A stretch of DNA of 64,000 nucleotides from the NCBI RefSeq assembly GCF_030936135.1, contig NC_082620.1, positions 4,836,001-4,900,000 of the forward strand, in the 5' to 3' direction. A program made the translations under genes and the position numbers. Below are positions 37,501-50,900 of the stretch, piece after piece. The notes below the pieces were generated by a model that was not told the DNA's origin, searched no databases, and saw only the letters and a program-made list of their open reading frames with translations. The DNA comes from Gavia stellata (Eukaryota > Chordata > Aves > Gaviiformes > Gaviidae). The stretch's first letter is position 1. Every line of letters starts with the position of its first letter.

Positions 37501-40500
37501 AAAACCCATGGCTCCCCATAGGCCCTCCCTTGCTCTGCAGCTCAACACCTACAGGACACCTGTCTGGAACATAAGTTACAAGACTACATGAAGGCTCTGA
37601 AATTCCTTGATTCCTGATCCAGTTTTACTTGAAGTCTACTTCAAGTCAGTTTACTTGTGCCTCTATTCCCCCCCAATTTGAGTGTACTTCTACAGAGAAG
37701 AGGCCAGACCTCCAAACACCTAATATACTCTGGGTGCTCTACAGACAATGGACCAGAGCCCTACCCTAAAGATCTCCAGCCTGGAAAACACCTCAGGAGA
37801 AGGAAAAAAATACACATTCTGCACATGGTCATTTACTTGCTTACTGCTTTGGAAAGCTGAACTAAAGGATCCCAGACAGTACTAATAAAGAAGACTAAAA
37901 AACCCACTGTACTTTTGCTCAGGTTTCCATGATTTCACTAGAAAAACATGAAGTAAACTTAGTCCATTTTCTTGGGCTGAATGTTCAGCCCACAAGCCAA
38001 TAGACAAAGGAGCTACACTACTCCTAATGTGCTGACTAACCTGCTGGCTGCAGCTTACCTAGGGTCACCTTTCACATCCTTCAGGTATGTGCACAATTAT
38101 TATGTCAGAAACTGCCCACAAAGACCCTTCACAGTGCTAGCCCTTCTTTAATTAATCTCTAGAATCTGCTTCAACACCAGAGGTTTTCCCCTTCCTCCCT
38201 TGGTGGTGCTGAGAAGAACAGACCTCTTGATCATGTAGTCCTTCTGCAAAATCAAGCTAAAAGCCAAGATGGATCAGCAATGCTACAAAACATCCTATCT
38301 GGAGTGGAGAGAGAACTCACATGCCTCAAATAGCATTCAAACTTTAGCCCCAAAGAACCAGGACAATCAATTGTCTCTGGCGTTAATTCTTAGCATAAAA
38401 ATATACCACCTTACTTGCACTATGTATTTCTGCAGAAACTGGTCACAGGAAGGCTGTGACACCCCATCCAGCACTGATGCAACCATTTCACCAGCATTCT
38501 GGCTTCAGCACCCTTTCCACCCCACTAAATATTGATCAAACCTTGGGGAAAAAGTAAGCTCACCTATGCTGTTGAAGACGTTTTCCAGTGCTGTGTTAGC
38601 AGAAACCAAGCAGCTAGAGAACACGACAGGAACAACTGCACGAACAACATGGTTAGAGCTAGTTTCAGAGTGTTGCAATTTTGCTTGGATCAGGGCTGGA
38701 CAGGCAACCCTCATAGCATAGCATTGGTTTTGGCAGCACCGTCAGCCTCACTGCTATCTTGCTCTACACAGAGAAGGTTGCCACAGGGGCAACTTCCTCA
38801 GCCCCACCTACTAAGAGCAGAAGCAGTTTGGCTCAGCAGGTTTAGCTGTTGGCAGGGCTGTGTGGCCTCCACAGAAAGTGAAACTGCAGTCACTCTGAGA
38901 TCACAAGAGGCTGGGCAAAAAAGAATTAAGATGGCACATGTCCCACACAGCAAAAAGGAAAATCCTCCAGCAGAGTTAGAGGCCCCTGACAAGTAACTGT
39001 GCTCAAGATATGCCAGGGATGGGGAGAACAAAACACTTAGTCTAGGTAAATCAAGTCTTGCCAAATACTACAAAGTTAACAAGCTGCCTTGCTAAGCAAA
39101 CAGCATTCATCTCATTCCTCTACAAAGCAGACACCAAGAGCTCTGCTCTTCTGTACATGAGGCAGCTAGCATAAGCATGCCCACCCTGAGAAATACCAGA
39201 AAAGGCTTCTGTCCAAGGAAGCCAAGAGCATGTCATTGTGCAATGCTGCTAGGACTTCTAACTGCTAAGAATCACCTTGTCTGTGTGAACAAAGCACTCC
39301 AATGTTCTTCTCCTTGGGATGATTCAGACAGTTTCTGCAGAAGTTTTCTAGCTATTTTTGCAGCATTGAAAGGCGGTGTGATGAAGACAGCATGCCCTCT
39401 TACACCATGTATGGAGTGTCTTGTCCTCCAAAGCAAAGCACTGAAGTTATTCAGAGCAGCACATCTGAGTAAACTAAAACCTGTAGTAACAACCACCACC
39501 TATCTTCAACCAAGCCACTTACTAGAAACAAACTTAAGCAAGTTTCCACTGTCCACCTACCCAGCCAATTCCTGTTAACTGCAGTGCTGCATAAGCTAGC
39601 AGAAAATACTACTGAGCAACAGAAGAGAGGTTACTCTGCAAAGTTTTTGTAATGATGGAAGCAACTCAGACAAAAGGAATTCCACAAGTTGTTGCCAGAG
39701 ATCTTCTCTCCTATTAAAGGCTAGTTACAATTGGCAATTTTGGTTGCAGAGAAACTAAGATATTTCTTTAAATGGTAAAAGTGAACTCAGGCTGGCGTTC
39801 CTCACAGAGGAAGTTTAGTGGATGTTTCAGAAAGGTCATTAGACTCTTCACAGCTCTGTATAAGGTAGCTCCCAGGCACCTTATGACTGCCAACCGCACG
39901 TTAAAGACCAGGCACAACATTTCCTCAAATCTCTTTAAAATAAGCTTCTCAGAGGCAGATTCCAGCCATTCACCTGCTCTGGCAATGCCATCTCTGGTGG
40001 GCATCAAGTCTTAAAATGGTCAATTATTTGGAGTCAAGTTCTCCTTTTTACTCAAACCCTGTAGTTAGTGACAGACTCTCTTCCCTAATAAGCCTTCAGA
40101 ACCACAGTGGAACATGTATTCTTCCACAGCCTCTCCCACTTAGGACTACCATGTACTCGCAGGCACAGCATTAAGATCAGCATGCCATACTGGCGTAACG
40201 CTCTATCCACCAGCACAATCCATGACTTCTTATCTATTCCACATGCCTGAGCATACTTTGTAGTGTATTGCAGAAAGGATTGCTTCATAACAGAGATGTT
40301 GGGCTGGAGACTTTCCTTCCTTAAAGGACTAATGGTAGTGGAGTACCTCATCAGGACCTCTGCTTCCTTGCCTCCCTCGAGAAGCAGAGGAAGCCAGCCT
40401 AAGTGGTAGTAATCTGCATCCGTAAAGAAGCTGGGATCAGTTTTTTTTAGAAGACTCAGCCATTGCAAACGATTATGTTCTTGGCATGAGGCACTGTTAG

Positions 40501-43500
40501 TCCATCCTCCTATGGTCAGTCTACTTAGACCAGTAGTCTAAAGAAATTCTTTTGTACCTTTTCCAAAACTACCTTGAAGATGCTTTGTCCTCGGTATTCT
40601 GAGGACAGCAGCATTAGAAAGCTATGTAGGTTAAGCAACTGCTACTGCTGGCTTCAGACCTCAGCATTACCAACAGCACAGTTTCTCATTATCCCCTTGT
40701 CTGATGCGTCCATTTCCTTTCTACCCTTACTCATGGTCTGTGGCCTTTACAGAGCAAAAACTGCATTCAAGTCAGGACAAAGAGACTCTGGCTAGAAATA
40801 GTTGATTTATTGGTAGTGTAACATACAGATGTTAAAAGGAGTTAAGCCATTTGCTCTGGTTTCCCAGCATGCTAGTTGTACAACAGAAATTTACTCCGCA
40901 CACAACCCTAACATGGCAGAACACTGCCACACAGGCATACAAGTGCCTGTGCTACAGAGTGAACAGTATTTCATGGCATAAGAAGGGTTGCCAAGTTGAC
41001 CATGAGGCCTGAGAGAAGCCATGGTAAAGTACGCACAATGAGTAGGAGCTGACTGAACAGGCTGGAAAGCCAGCAACTAAAGCTCTTCCGCCATAAGGCA
41101 GGATGAAGCCCTACGTTTACTATCCCACATTGAACTGACAGTACTGCATGTTAGCTAAGCACTGAGAAATTTAGCCAGAGTCCCTTCCCATGTCCCACAT
41201 CTGCAGCTGCACCACTGACCTTCCTTACACCTCTCCCCTTTGCTACTCTCTAACTTCCTGCTGGTCTAGAGTATTTGTTTGTAGCCAACTGGTGAAGTGC
41301 TATTTTCCAGAAGCAACTTGAAACTCTGTATTCTAGCAAGCATTTACAGGCAGCTGTTAGAAACCTAGAAGACTGACTTGATGAACTTGGGTTCCAGGTA
41401 GAAATCAGCATCTGAATCATGCTTGGTGTCACAAAACAGACTGTCACATGCTCAGATGTGAGTCAGCTCAGCTAGCAGCCTAACCATTTGACTGTAGCTC
41501 TCAAGTTAGCAATACATACAAATGAATTGCAGACATCACTTGTTTTTAATGCAGAAGTTGTGGACAGGCTATAGTGGGGACATACCACTGATGAAGATCA
41601 CGTGTCACATGTGTCAAGTTCAGCTTCGAGCCATAGATCTGCACTCCAGATAGATTCTTCTGGAGGAAACAGCAGAACAGCTGTGGTTTGGCAGTTAGGT
41701 CTGAGCCAAGACAGCCCCTGTACATGGTGTTATAGGAGCAGGAAGATCCACACAGTTCCCTTCCTCCTGGGAGAAAGCATAGGGACATGTGACAGCAGGG
41801 GCACAAAGCAATGCAGCCACTGCAGACGAAAAGCCTGGAGAAAAACTAGTAAGCTGTTGCAATTACTATGCCTTAATGTACAGCCCTATTGCCACCAACA
41901 GTGCTTTGTACAGTCATCAGTGCAGCCATTCTGCAGTGCAAGCTGTTTACAGCTGATGCACTGGTTTGAGCAGCTTATGGCAGACTATAGCACTCCAGCT
42001 GCAACATGTTCCACCAGCATAGCAAGTTCTCCACGTGCTTCAGCATGTGGATACCCATTTGGAGAACACAGCAGCACCAGATCAAGTGTCTTCCAGATCA
42101 GGCAAAACATACTTCCCCACACACCAGGTTCTTATCTCACTGGTCACATTTGTCAAAGTCATTTTTTTTAGCTCCTGGTACCTTTTCCAGGCTAGATCCA
42201 TCAGACAAGTGATGCTTTTCCTCATTGCTTGTGTCAATAACCCATTTTCTGGGGATGGACTTTGCTTGTGTTGAAGTTAAGACTGTTTGATACACCTATG
42301 GAAGGCTGCTCCCAGGTTGCTTCAGTGCAGTCTTTGCCTTAAGAAAAAGGCACTAGCATCTCAGAAGAGCTTATTCCAAGGAGAAAAAACTAGGCTACCA
42401 TAGATATACCAACTGCAGAAGTCACCTGCAAAAGGCACAGTCTTTTCACAGTTCTGATTTATTCACATGCATTCAAAAGATGGCTCTATGATCTGCTTGT
42501 GGACTAAATGCTATGGGAAATAAGTCACATAGGTAGCAAGAAGAAAGGTGACACGCAAACCTTTTTCACTTGTCCAGAGGATCACCTTTCTTACACCTTT
42601 GTACATGTCCAACCATCTTCAACTGATTTTTCTTTATGTTATTGAGACTTTGCATGTGAACAAGCACTGCTTCCAGAAGAAGCCTCACATCCCTGTAGGG
42701 TTGAAATCTATGCTTGGCACATAGCAAACAAAAACCCCCAGTTTTATAAACAAGCTGCACTTGAAAGACTAGTTTGCAGGACTGAACTACCAAGTACACT
42801 GTCTAACAGCACTTGTCATACAACTTCCCTGTACTTTAGCAGCTAACACCATGCTGCTTTTCTACTGCCACACATTCTTAAAATGAAAGGACAGCCCAGT
42901 TTTTAAAAATTCTTCCATAACCAAGGATTACACTGAGGCTTCTGTTCAGATACCGTATAGTATTCCCCTTAGATAAAAACTCTTTCAGAGAATGGGGCTG
43001 TCATTTTATCTGTACAAGGAGCTTAGCAACTCCAAGACAGCCAAGTGCTAACACAGCCAGCATGGAAGTGTCTCAAATGAGCTTATCTTCAGGACCTGTA
43101 GGTTAGATGGCTACTCAGGAAGAAGTCCCAGGGTCTTCCAGGGCTCTACATAGCCCATTCTCACAAAAAGTCAAGAGAAGAGCAAGTGTTTAGAAAGTCT
43201 CCCTTTGAGCCATGCCTTAAAACCAGAACTGCAAAGTTATCAAGGACAGTCCAAGTAGTGTCAGGAAAATGAACAGGAATGACAAAGGACTGAAGTAGTA
43301 CCTGCCCTGACAAGTTAAACCACAACACTGGTCTGCTTTAGCTTCCCATTCAAAAGTATTTCAAGCACAGTGACTAGGTTGGTCAGCTACTCAGAAGCTT
43401 TGGTGAAAACCGATCTGAAAGTGGGGAGAAGCAGGGGAAGCAGGACAGTCTTCCCTTTCACTATAGTTATTGGCTGGACCAGAGGATGACCATCAGGTCA

Positions 43501-46279
43501 GGCTTCGTTCCAGTGCAATGAAAACCACAGACCAACAGTCTTGTAGTTACTGTTTTCTCTTCCTCCAGCCCTTCCCACCCCACTCCCTCACACTGCTGTA
43601 CTAATTCAAGCATTAGTGCAATCACACTGAAGATTGAATTGGGGAACCAATCCAGGATGATACTGTTCCCCAAGCTGTTTCACTGTCCTGTGCTGCAGAC
43701 ATTTGCCCCAGCTCACAAGAGGAGCAGAAGCAAGCAGCAATTATTTTGACAGCCACTACCCTCCAGAAGCCATTCAATAGGTAGAGCAGTAAACTGTGTT
43801 CAGCATTGGTGTTTGAAAAATTAAGTCAGCACCTGGCCAAGTTGCCCTGCCTGCCTGATGTTTTCCCCTCCTTCCCTCCAGCACAGGAGCCGTAACATCC
43901 AAAACCAGGCTGCATTTAGAAAGGCATTTCCTCCACAGTTAAGCCACCATAAATTTTCTAGATGTTTATGTTCACAGCTATTTGCATTAAAGAAGCCCAC
44001 ATAATCCATAATAAGCCACCTTCTTGCAAAAGAGCTCCCTGCTTTTAGTTATTTTCCCACTTACTAATTTGCAGCCTCCACAGCCCACTGTCCATCCCTC
44101 ATGTCCAGTTAAGTATCTTGATTCATTAGTTTTGTCTGATAATCAGTAGATGGGGAGGGGAGCAGTGGGTGGAAAGAATGAAGCTTGATGTTTCTACCTC
44201 TGTCCAGAGTTTCCATTCCTGTATCAAAAGCGCTTTTTTACTATGACTGCAAGATTGGCCAACAAAACAACGATCAGGACAAAGGTTTTGGTAACAAAGT
44301 GCTGCTTTCCCCTTGAAAGTTAACAATGAATCACTGCAGTTTAATGCTAGCAGCAGCTGCATTAAAAGAAAACCATGTTAAAGTTATCAGCAGTCACCTA
44401 CCAAAACTCCCCTTCTGTTTCCATCCTAGGTGACAGCAGGGCAGAGCAAAGACACTTGTACAGCTGCATCTTGTGCTGTCCTCTCCCAGTTCATGGGAGG
44501 TCAGCCTCCTATTTTAGCTATCCTTTGCCTAGAAGCAAATTTTTAGAAAGCCTTTCTCGTATGCTACGTGTTTGGAGGAATGGGGGAAGCAACATGGTTG
44601 GCCTTCTCATAGGCTTAAGAGTACAACTATCCTATCCCAATTGCTGGAAGTGCTAGTTTGGAAGTCCTAGTTTTTTTCCAGGATAGCTGCTGTGCTGCTT
44701 TCAGTGGGCAGAATAAGGCAATGCACACCTCCTCCATGAACACAGCGAGCCCATCAAGAGTTGAATGAAGTCACCTAGTACACACCAAGTACTAATACCT
44801 GCACGAGAACAGGAACTGAGCCCTTACTGTATTAGAGTCACATAGATTTAGGTATTATAGACCTGAAAAGCAGCATTTTCTCAAATAGATGGCTTGAAAA
44901 TGTAAGGTACACAGCAGATTGTGAGGATTTCAATCCCTGCTCCTAAAAGCAATACAGTATAGTCTGTCAGGAGACACGTAGAATCCAGCAGGATTCCTTC
45001 TCTCAGGAAAACCATTTGCAGTTTGAGCTATTTTAATATTAAGGTTGCCCAGCTACTGCCTCCTCCTTCCTCTTTTCATTTAAAGATGTCACAAGCACTG
45101 CTAACAGTAAAGCAAAAATCCCCACAACAGAGCAGCTGCCAAGCACCAGATTACTCAGCCTGTTGCCCTCAAATAGGTTTATTGTGTCTGAAGCTTCAGT
45201 ACATGTATCTACATCAAATACATCTATGCCAGAGGGGAAGTTGTGCAAGTGTCTGGTACCACTCATCAGCACTATGGAAAAAGCACAGTTGAAATCTGGG
45301 CCATGTACTAGAAACAAGTAATTCTTGGTCCATTACAAGAGTGTCTCTCCGCTCCCTCCAAGCAGAGGATTAGAATCTTACAGCACCACAAACAGAATAC
45401 TGCTCTCTGCAAGAGAAGGCAGAGCAGCACAGAAAAAAGCACAGCACAGCAAAAAATCAGGGCCTTACGGTGCAGAACTGAAGCTATGTTCCATCCCTGC
45501 TTCATTGCGACTCAGCTTGGGAAACTTCAGCACATCACTTCCTTGGATCTGCATTTCCCCCATTGAGATGGGCAGCAATACCACCACCAACCTACCATGC
45601 AGGGTAGGAGAAAATGCTTTTTGTACGAGTAGGTGGTCAATGAAAGCATTGCACACTTCGCATTGTTGCATCACAAGATGATATTTGGGGCAAAAGGTGA
45701 AGGCGAATAGCAGGACCGCAGAGGATGCCCCACAAACTGCCTGCTACTGAGAAAGAAATTCCAAGGCCCGGCACACTTGATACCCAGCAGGACAGTATTC
45801 AGTTCCTCCTCACGAAAAGCTGCTTTGTCCCTGACATTTAAGGAAGCAAAAGTTCGCTTTTCTTTCTCCTCCAGTTTTACAATTTATTTACATCTGCATC
45901 CTCAGCAACTCAGCTGGCATCCTTTTCTTCACATTCAACAATCATGCTCCACTTCCAAGTTCATCCCTTTCATCCTCCCTTTTACAGTCTGCATTTAGTC
46001 ACTGGGTTGACCTCTGCTGTCACAGCAATCCCACCAGAGTCAGGAGGATGGATGCACAAAGACTCCCATCCAACTATGCATGCTTGCTGCTATTTTTCAG
46101 GGAGGAAATAAACAAGCCCCTTAGTCAGGAGCTAATGAGTTTCCTGACTGAGTCTTTTCCACCTGATGAGATACTATGACAATCAAATCATGAGACATAA
46201 GAAAATTAATTCTATAACCTTGGAGCTTAATGCAGTTAAGGACCTCTGCATAGCTACTGTGTCTTTCTGTAGGTAACCA

Positions 46280-46312
46280 GTGCTATAGCATAACATGTGC
46301 TATAGCATAACA
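46280..46312. repeat. 16-bp tandem duplication
   Basis: GTGCTATAGCATAACA is present twice, at 46280-46295 and 46297-46312, separated by one base. Each unit contains the 8-bp palindrome GCTATAGC. It lies inside SPSB1 intron 1 and looks like a recent local duplication. Confidence 0.9.
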
Positions 46313-47692
46313 CATTCTATGCAGAGCTTTACGTAAAAGAAAGGGCAGAAAAGGATGCAGTACAACAAGGACAACTTGTCCCCAAGCTCTTCCCTTCCAC
46401 CAGCTCAAAAACTGCTGCTAGCAGTACCTTGTCACCAGCAGCCTGCCTCAGCCTGTACAGTAGCTTTCCCTCCACCCTTTCACCACCAGGTCAAGAGAGT
46501 AAGTTAATTGTGCTCCTTTGACCTATCATGATAGTAATTGTCCCTCTTTAGAGAGGGGCTGACATCAAACAGTCAAACTAAGTGCCAAGCCTAGATGTAC
46601 TGCAGTTCAATAACTGTTTTTTTGTATCTTGTCTCATTGAACATCATGTAACTAGCCTGGAAGGTAGACAGCATGGCTTCTAAGGCCTTGGGTAAACATC
46701 TTCCAAAACTACATTTGACTCATCTTAGTTATACCTTGCAAGTCAGATCTGTCATCTGTTGATTTGAGGGATATGAACTTTATCCTACAATACTGAGCAG
46801 AAAGATAGTTTGCCTTGTTAATCACTCCCCCACATCCCAAACACCTTTTAAAGACACAATTCAGGATGCTGCTCCTTCCTGTAAATCCAGAAAGCAGAGA
46901 GGAGCTGCTTGGTTAGTGTACTGTCTGCTTTCTTAAATCTTAGTCCCTCACTGCTCTCTGAGAAAGGATCCCTGTTTTACCTATCCTATCACATTATTCC
47001 AGCATCCCAAAAGGGACAAACAACTAGCAAGAGCTAGCTCCATTGTCCAGCCCACAGCACTGCAAGTTTTCAAAGGATTCAGATGCATAGCATTGTACCA
47101 AGTCCTGCCAATTGCTATGACAAAATAAACCCCTATATGATGACTGTAGAAAACCTCCTGACATATGGATGGACTCACAGGAAGAAGATAAAGCAAGCTT
47201 ATCTGGCTCCTTTGAGAGCCTAGAAACACTGGTGTCCTTCCAAGGACAGCCCGCTCTAAAAGGAACAACGCTATTGTCAAAGCAAGAGGACTTGCCACTA
47301 CTAAGTACTCGGCAACCCTGCAGGATAGGGGGTAGTTGCGAAGTTAAATGAGAGTCAAATTTTGTTTTGTAGCTCACCTTTGACATTGAGACAAGACTGG
47401 AAGAAAGCTTTTTTTATACAAATGTTTATTTCAAGTAAAGAAGTTTTAGTAGTGATGCTGAGACTTGAAACAAGTAATTCATCTCCTCTGTGTTTCAGGG
47501 TGATTTGTAGGACAGAAATTGGTTCTAAGAGTTTCTTAGACAAGCTGGGAAACAAACAACCAAAAACCCCAGATTCTAGCTGGCTATGTAGGAGATAAGT
47601 CTCCCTGTCTATCCATTAATAAAGCAGCCTACCCACTTCCAGAATTTAACTCTTCCGATAGTATCACAGCAAGATTACTATACAAGCTTATT

Positions 47693-47945
47693 TCATAGAA
47701 TCATAAACTAATTCAGGCTGGAAAGGACCTCAGGAGGTCTCCAGTCCAATCTCCTACTCAAAACAGGGTCAGACTAGGTTACTCAGAGCTTTATCCAGTT
47801 TACTCTTGTTAATCTTCAAAAACAGAGACTGTACAACCTCTGCGCAACCCGTTCCAATGCTTGACAAGCCTCACTGTGACAAAACTTCTCCTTATGCTTA
47901 GGGTTATGCATCTTCCTCCCCGTTCAAGTCACTCCAGTTTTTTCA
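47693..47945 (-). repeat. CR1 LINE remnant, truncated 3' end
   Basis: The plus strand reads TCATAGAATCATAAACTAAT, then TTCAGGCTGGAAAGGACCTC, then GTTACTCAGAGCTTTATCCA and CAACCCGTTCCAATGCTTGA. This is the reverse complement of a CR1 3' region, so the element points along the minus strand, the same way as SPSB1. It is old and diverged, with its 5' boundary unclear. It sits in intron 1. Confidence 0.85.
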
Positions 47946-50900
47946 TCAGCCTGTTTCAGGTTGAATTTAGTGTTAGTCCTCAGGTCAAATAAATCCTAAA
48001 CAAGTCAATGTAGTTCAGCCTCTTGTACTAGCTGTTAGTACCTTCTTACTGGACAGTCAACTACTCTAAGCAATATAAACATAGATTTAGATCACAGGTC
48101 TTTGTCTTACCTTGCCACATGGAAAAACCCAGCATTCCTCTCTGATGTTTACCCAGACCTCTTCATCCTGGGCTTGTTAAGTGTTGAAAAAGAGCATAAA
48201 GTGTATAAAGACCCAGTGGATCTTTCACAGCTTAAACTACAGATTCAGGTCTTTCCTGTCCTGAGGTCTGTGGAGACTGAGGGTGTCACCACTGAAGACA
48301 AAAACCTCAGAAGAGGAGACAGTTGAGTCACTGAGGAAGTGATTTTTTTTTTCATACTGTTTAGGAAACCATTCTGTTCACTTAGCAAAAGGATGTTTTC
48401 AGAAGTCAACACCCCTGCACATGCATCCAAAGCAGGAGCTCATCACACAATCATGACAGGCTCTTTAAATCAAGTTTAGGCGTCCTAATCTGAAAGTCTG
48501 TCAGATTCTTCAATGCCTCCAGCACCTGCCTATATGCAAAAAAGCCTTCTGTGGCCTCCCGCAATAAGTCTGCTAGTTTCAGTAGGACCAGGCAGACATA
48601 AAACGACATTGCCACTATCAAAAAAAAGTCTTTTGCAATTAATCTCCAAAAGCATCTGGCTTCTACCATTTTCTAGGAGATATTTCCCCTAGCCCCTACT
48701 CTCAAATGCGATCTTGACCCATAACCTGCACATCAGATGTGCCTCTGCTGCATCAGATAGTTCTTGTAACATGCTAAATGATGACCACACCATCTTTTCT
48801 TCCATGTCCCGACTCCTAGCCAAGCCAGCCACGGCCCAAGTTTAGGAATTCTTTGTTCCCTAAAGTCACCTGCTACATGAGCAATGCTGTGGCTCAGCCT
48901 CATCCACCAGCTGCCCTCCCTGTGAGGACAGGCACGCTTCAGCATCCCCCTTGGAAACAATCCTCCCAATGCATGCAGCTTAGCCACATTACCCGTTAGG
49001 AAGTATTGCACCTTACAGAAACAGGGCTTATCTTTTAAAGTGGAAAAGATGAAAGCCAGAAGCTGGCTGTTCATACAGACGCCGTGCTCAGTACAAGTCT
49101 TTGAAGGCAGGAAGGCTAGGGAGGGCAGGGTGGACTGGCAAAAACAATACTGTCTGGCTAGAGGATACAGATTGCTTCACTACCACAATGAAGTGTCTGA
49201 AGACTTGTGTCCTCCTCAGCTCCCTCCCCCTGCTGTGCTCCACCTTGAGCTATGTGGTTGGCACTCTTGTGATAGCATTAGCCACTCGCTGCAGCTTATA
49301 ATCAGCTGGAAGGAAAACAATCTGCAGGAACACTGTGCATCAACTTCAATGCCTGCCACCCTCTTCCCCATGTACCTCACCTTGAGAAGCTCAGCTTCAT
49401 CTATACCTCCCACCCGAAAAGAACAGTCACTGATGTTCCCAGGCAAGGAGGGATCTGCATGTTAACTTAGAGCAAGCAGGGTTCAGGAGCTCCCAACCCT
49501 CAGATTTGTTTCAAAGGAACACAGAATTACCTTCAAGATAAAAACAACAGTTTTATTATCGAAGTTAACTAGGTACTTGGCTTTGAAATGTAATTTCTTC
49601 CCCTGCATCAAAGGGCTGTTAATTTTAGTCTTGTAGCAAAGAAGTACAAGAAATGAAAGCAGCATCTGCTTGGAAGAGATGAATGCAAGATAAAAGGTGT
49701 CTGTGACAGAAAGCTGGCAGCAGCCTTATGTTTTCTATTTAAGCTTGATCTGGAACAACAACGACCCTTAAAACATAACAAATGTCGTGGAAAAACCCTT
49801 TCTAAATCCAGCAACATAGCCGGAAGATGCAATTTCTCTTCTCCAACTGCTGCAACAGCCAGTTGAGGTGAGGAGCCCAGACTTGCTATCCCAGGGTAAT
49901 CAAGCACCTAGGCTTGTTCAAGGCCACAATATCCCCCCTTCAGCTTCCAATTCCCTCTTCCCCTCCAAGTCTCCAGAGGGAAAGCAGTTTCCTAGGGATC
50001 TCCCTTAGCAAAAAGGAAGCAGAGTAACACCATGGGAGAACACCTCCAGAATGTTTGGGCATAAATGGCTTGCAATCCAGCCAGTAGAGAAAAGAAAAAG
50101 CATTGGCATCTCTTGTCTGCCTAGTACAGCCTGGTTTTTTTCAGACAGTCAAGTCAGGATCATCATGACTTTGTTATATAACACAAGTTTTTAGACATGC
50201 TCAAGTCCAGGCCTTTAACAGTAACAGAGGCACTGAAGTTGGTCACAAGAGTGTATCAAGGGTAGGTCAACTGTGCTCTGTTTTAAGTGGATTTACTAGC
50301 ACTTCACACATTAGGGCAAGAGATGGTAGCTTTTCCAGCACTGATAACATTAGCAACAGCAGCCTTGCTGTGGTGTACAATGGGCTTCCACTGGAAACAA
50401 ACCAAACAGAAAATCCCTGTTCTGCAATACCACTCACACCATCTAACCAGGGAGAAGAATATATAAGCACCTTGCTCTTGTCTCAGAGGTACTGGCACAG
50501 GGGCTGACAAGTCCCTCTAAGTATCTTCACTATGCCAACTCATTAGCTTTACTGAGGGTCACCTTGATCTGCCATCCTGATGTTTTGGGTGGGGAAGGAC
50601 TGTTTTCTGCCCTTTCCCCATGCTTTTTAGTAGCATCAAGCTTCACCTGCTAGAGCTTGGGGCAAGCAGAGAGAACAAGATAGCTAGCACTAAAATAAAA
50701 GGTACAAGCAGCTCACATGAAAACTACTATGAAACATGGATCCAATATAAGATTTGCAGACTTTAAATGCTACGTTGATTACCATGCACACATTTGTTGT
50801 TTTACTTCAGCCCAGGATTTCTGCAATGGACACATGGATCCCCATCCTTCCCCTGATTAGCAGTTAATATGGAAAGCTCCTTCTATCTAACCTTTAAACT

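Noticed and set aside
40085..40468. 127-codon minus-strand frame with protein-like composition
   Set aside because: No domain recognised and a stop lies shortly upstream. Frames of this size are expected by chance in 64 kb.
41602..42171. 189-codon plus-strand frame, the longest outside the CpG island and SPSB1
   Set aside because: Cysteine/serine/histidine-rich random-looking sequence with no recognisable family, and antisense within an intron. A homology search would be decisive.
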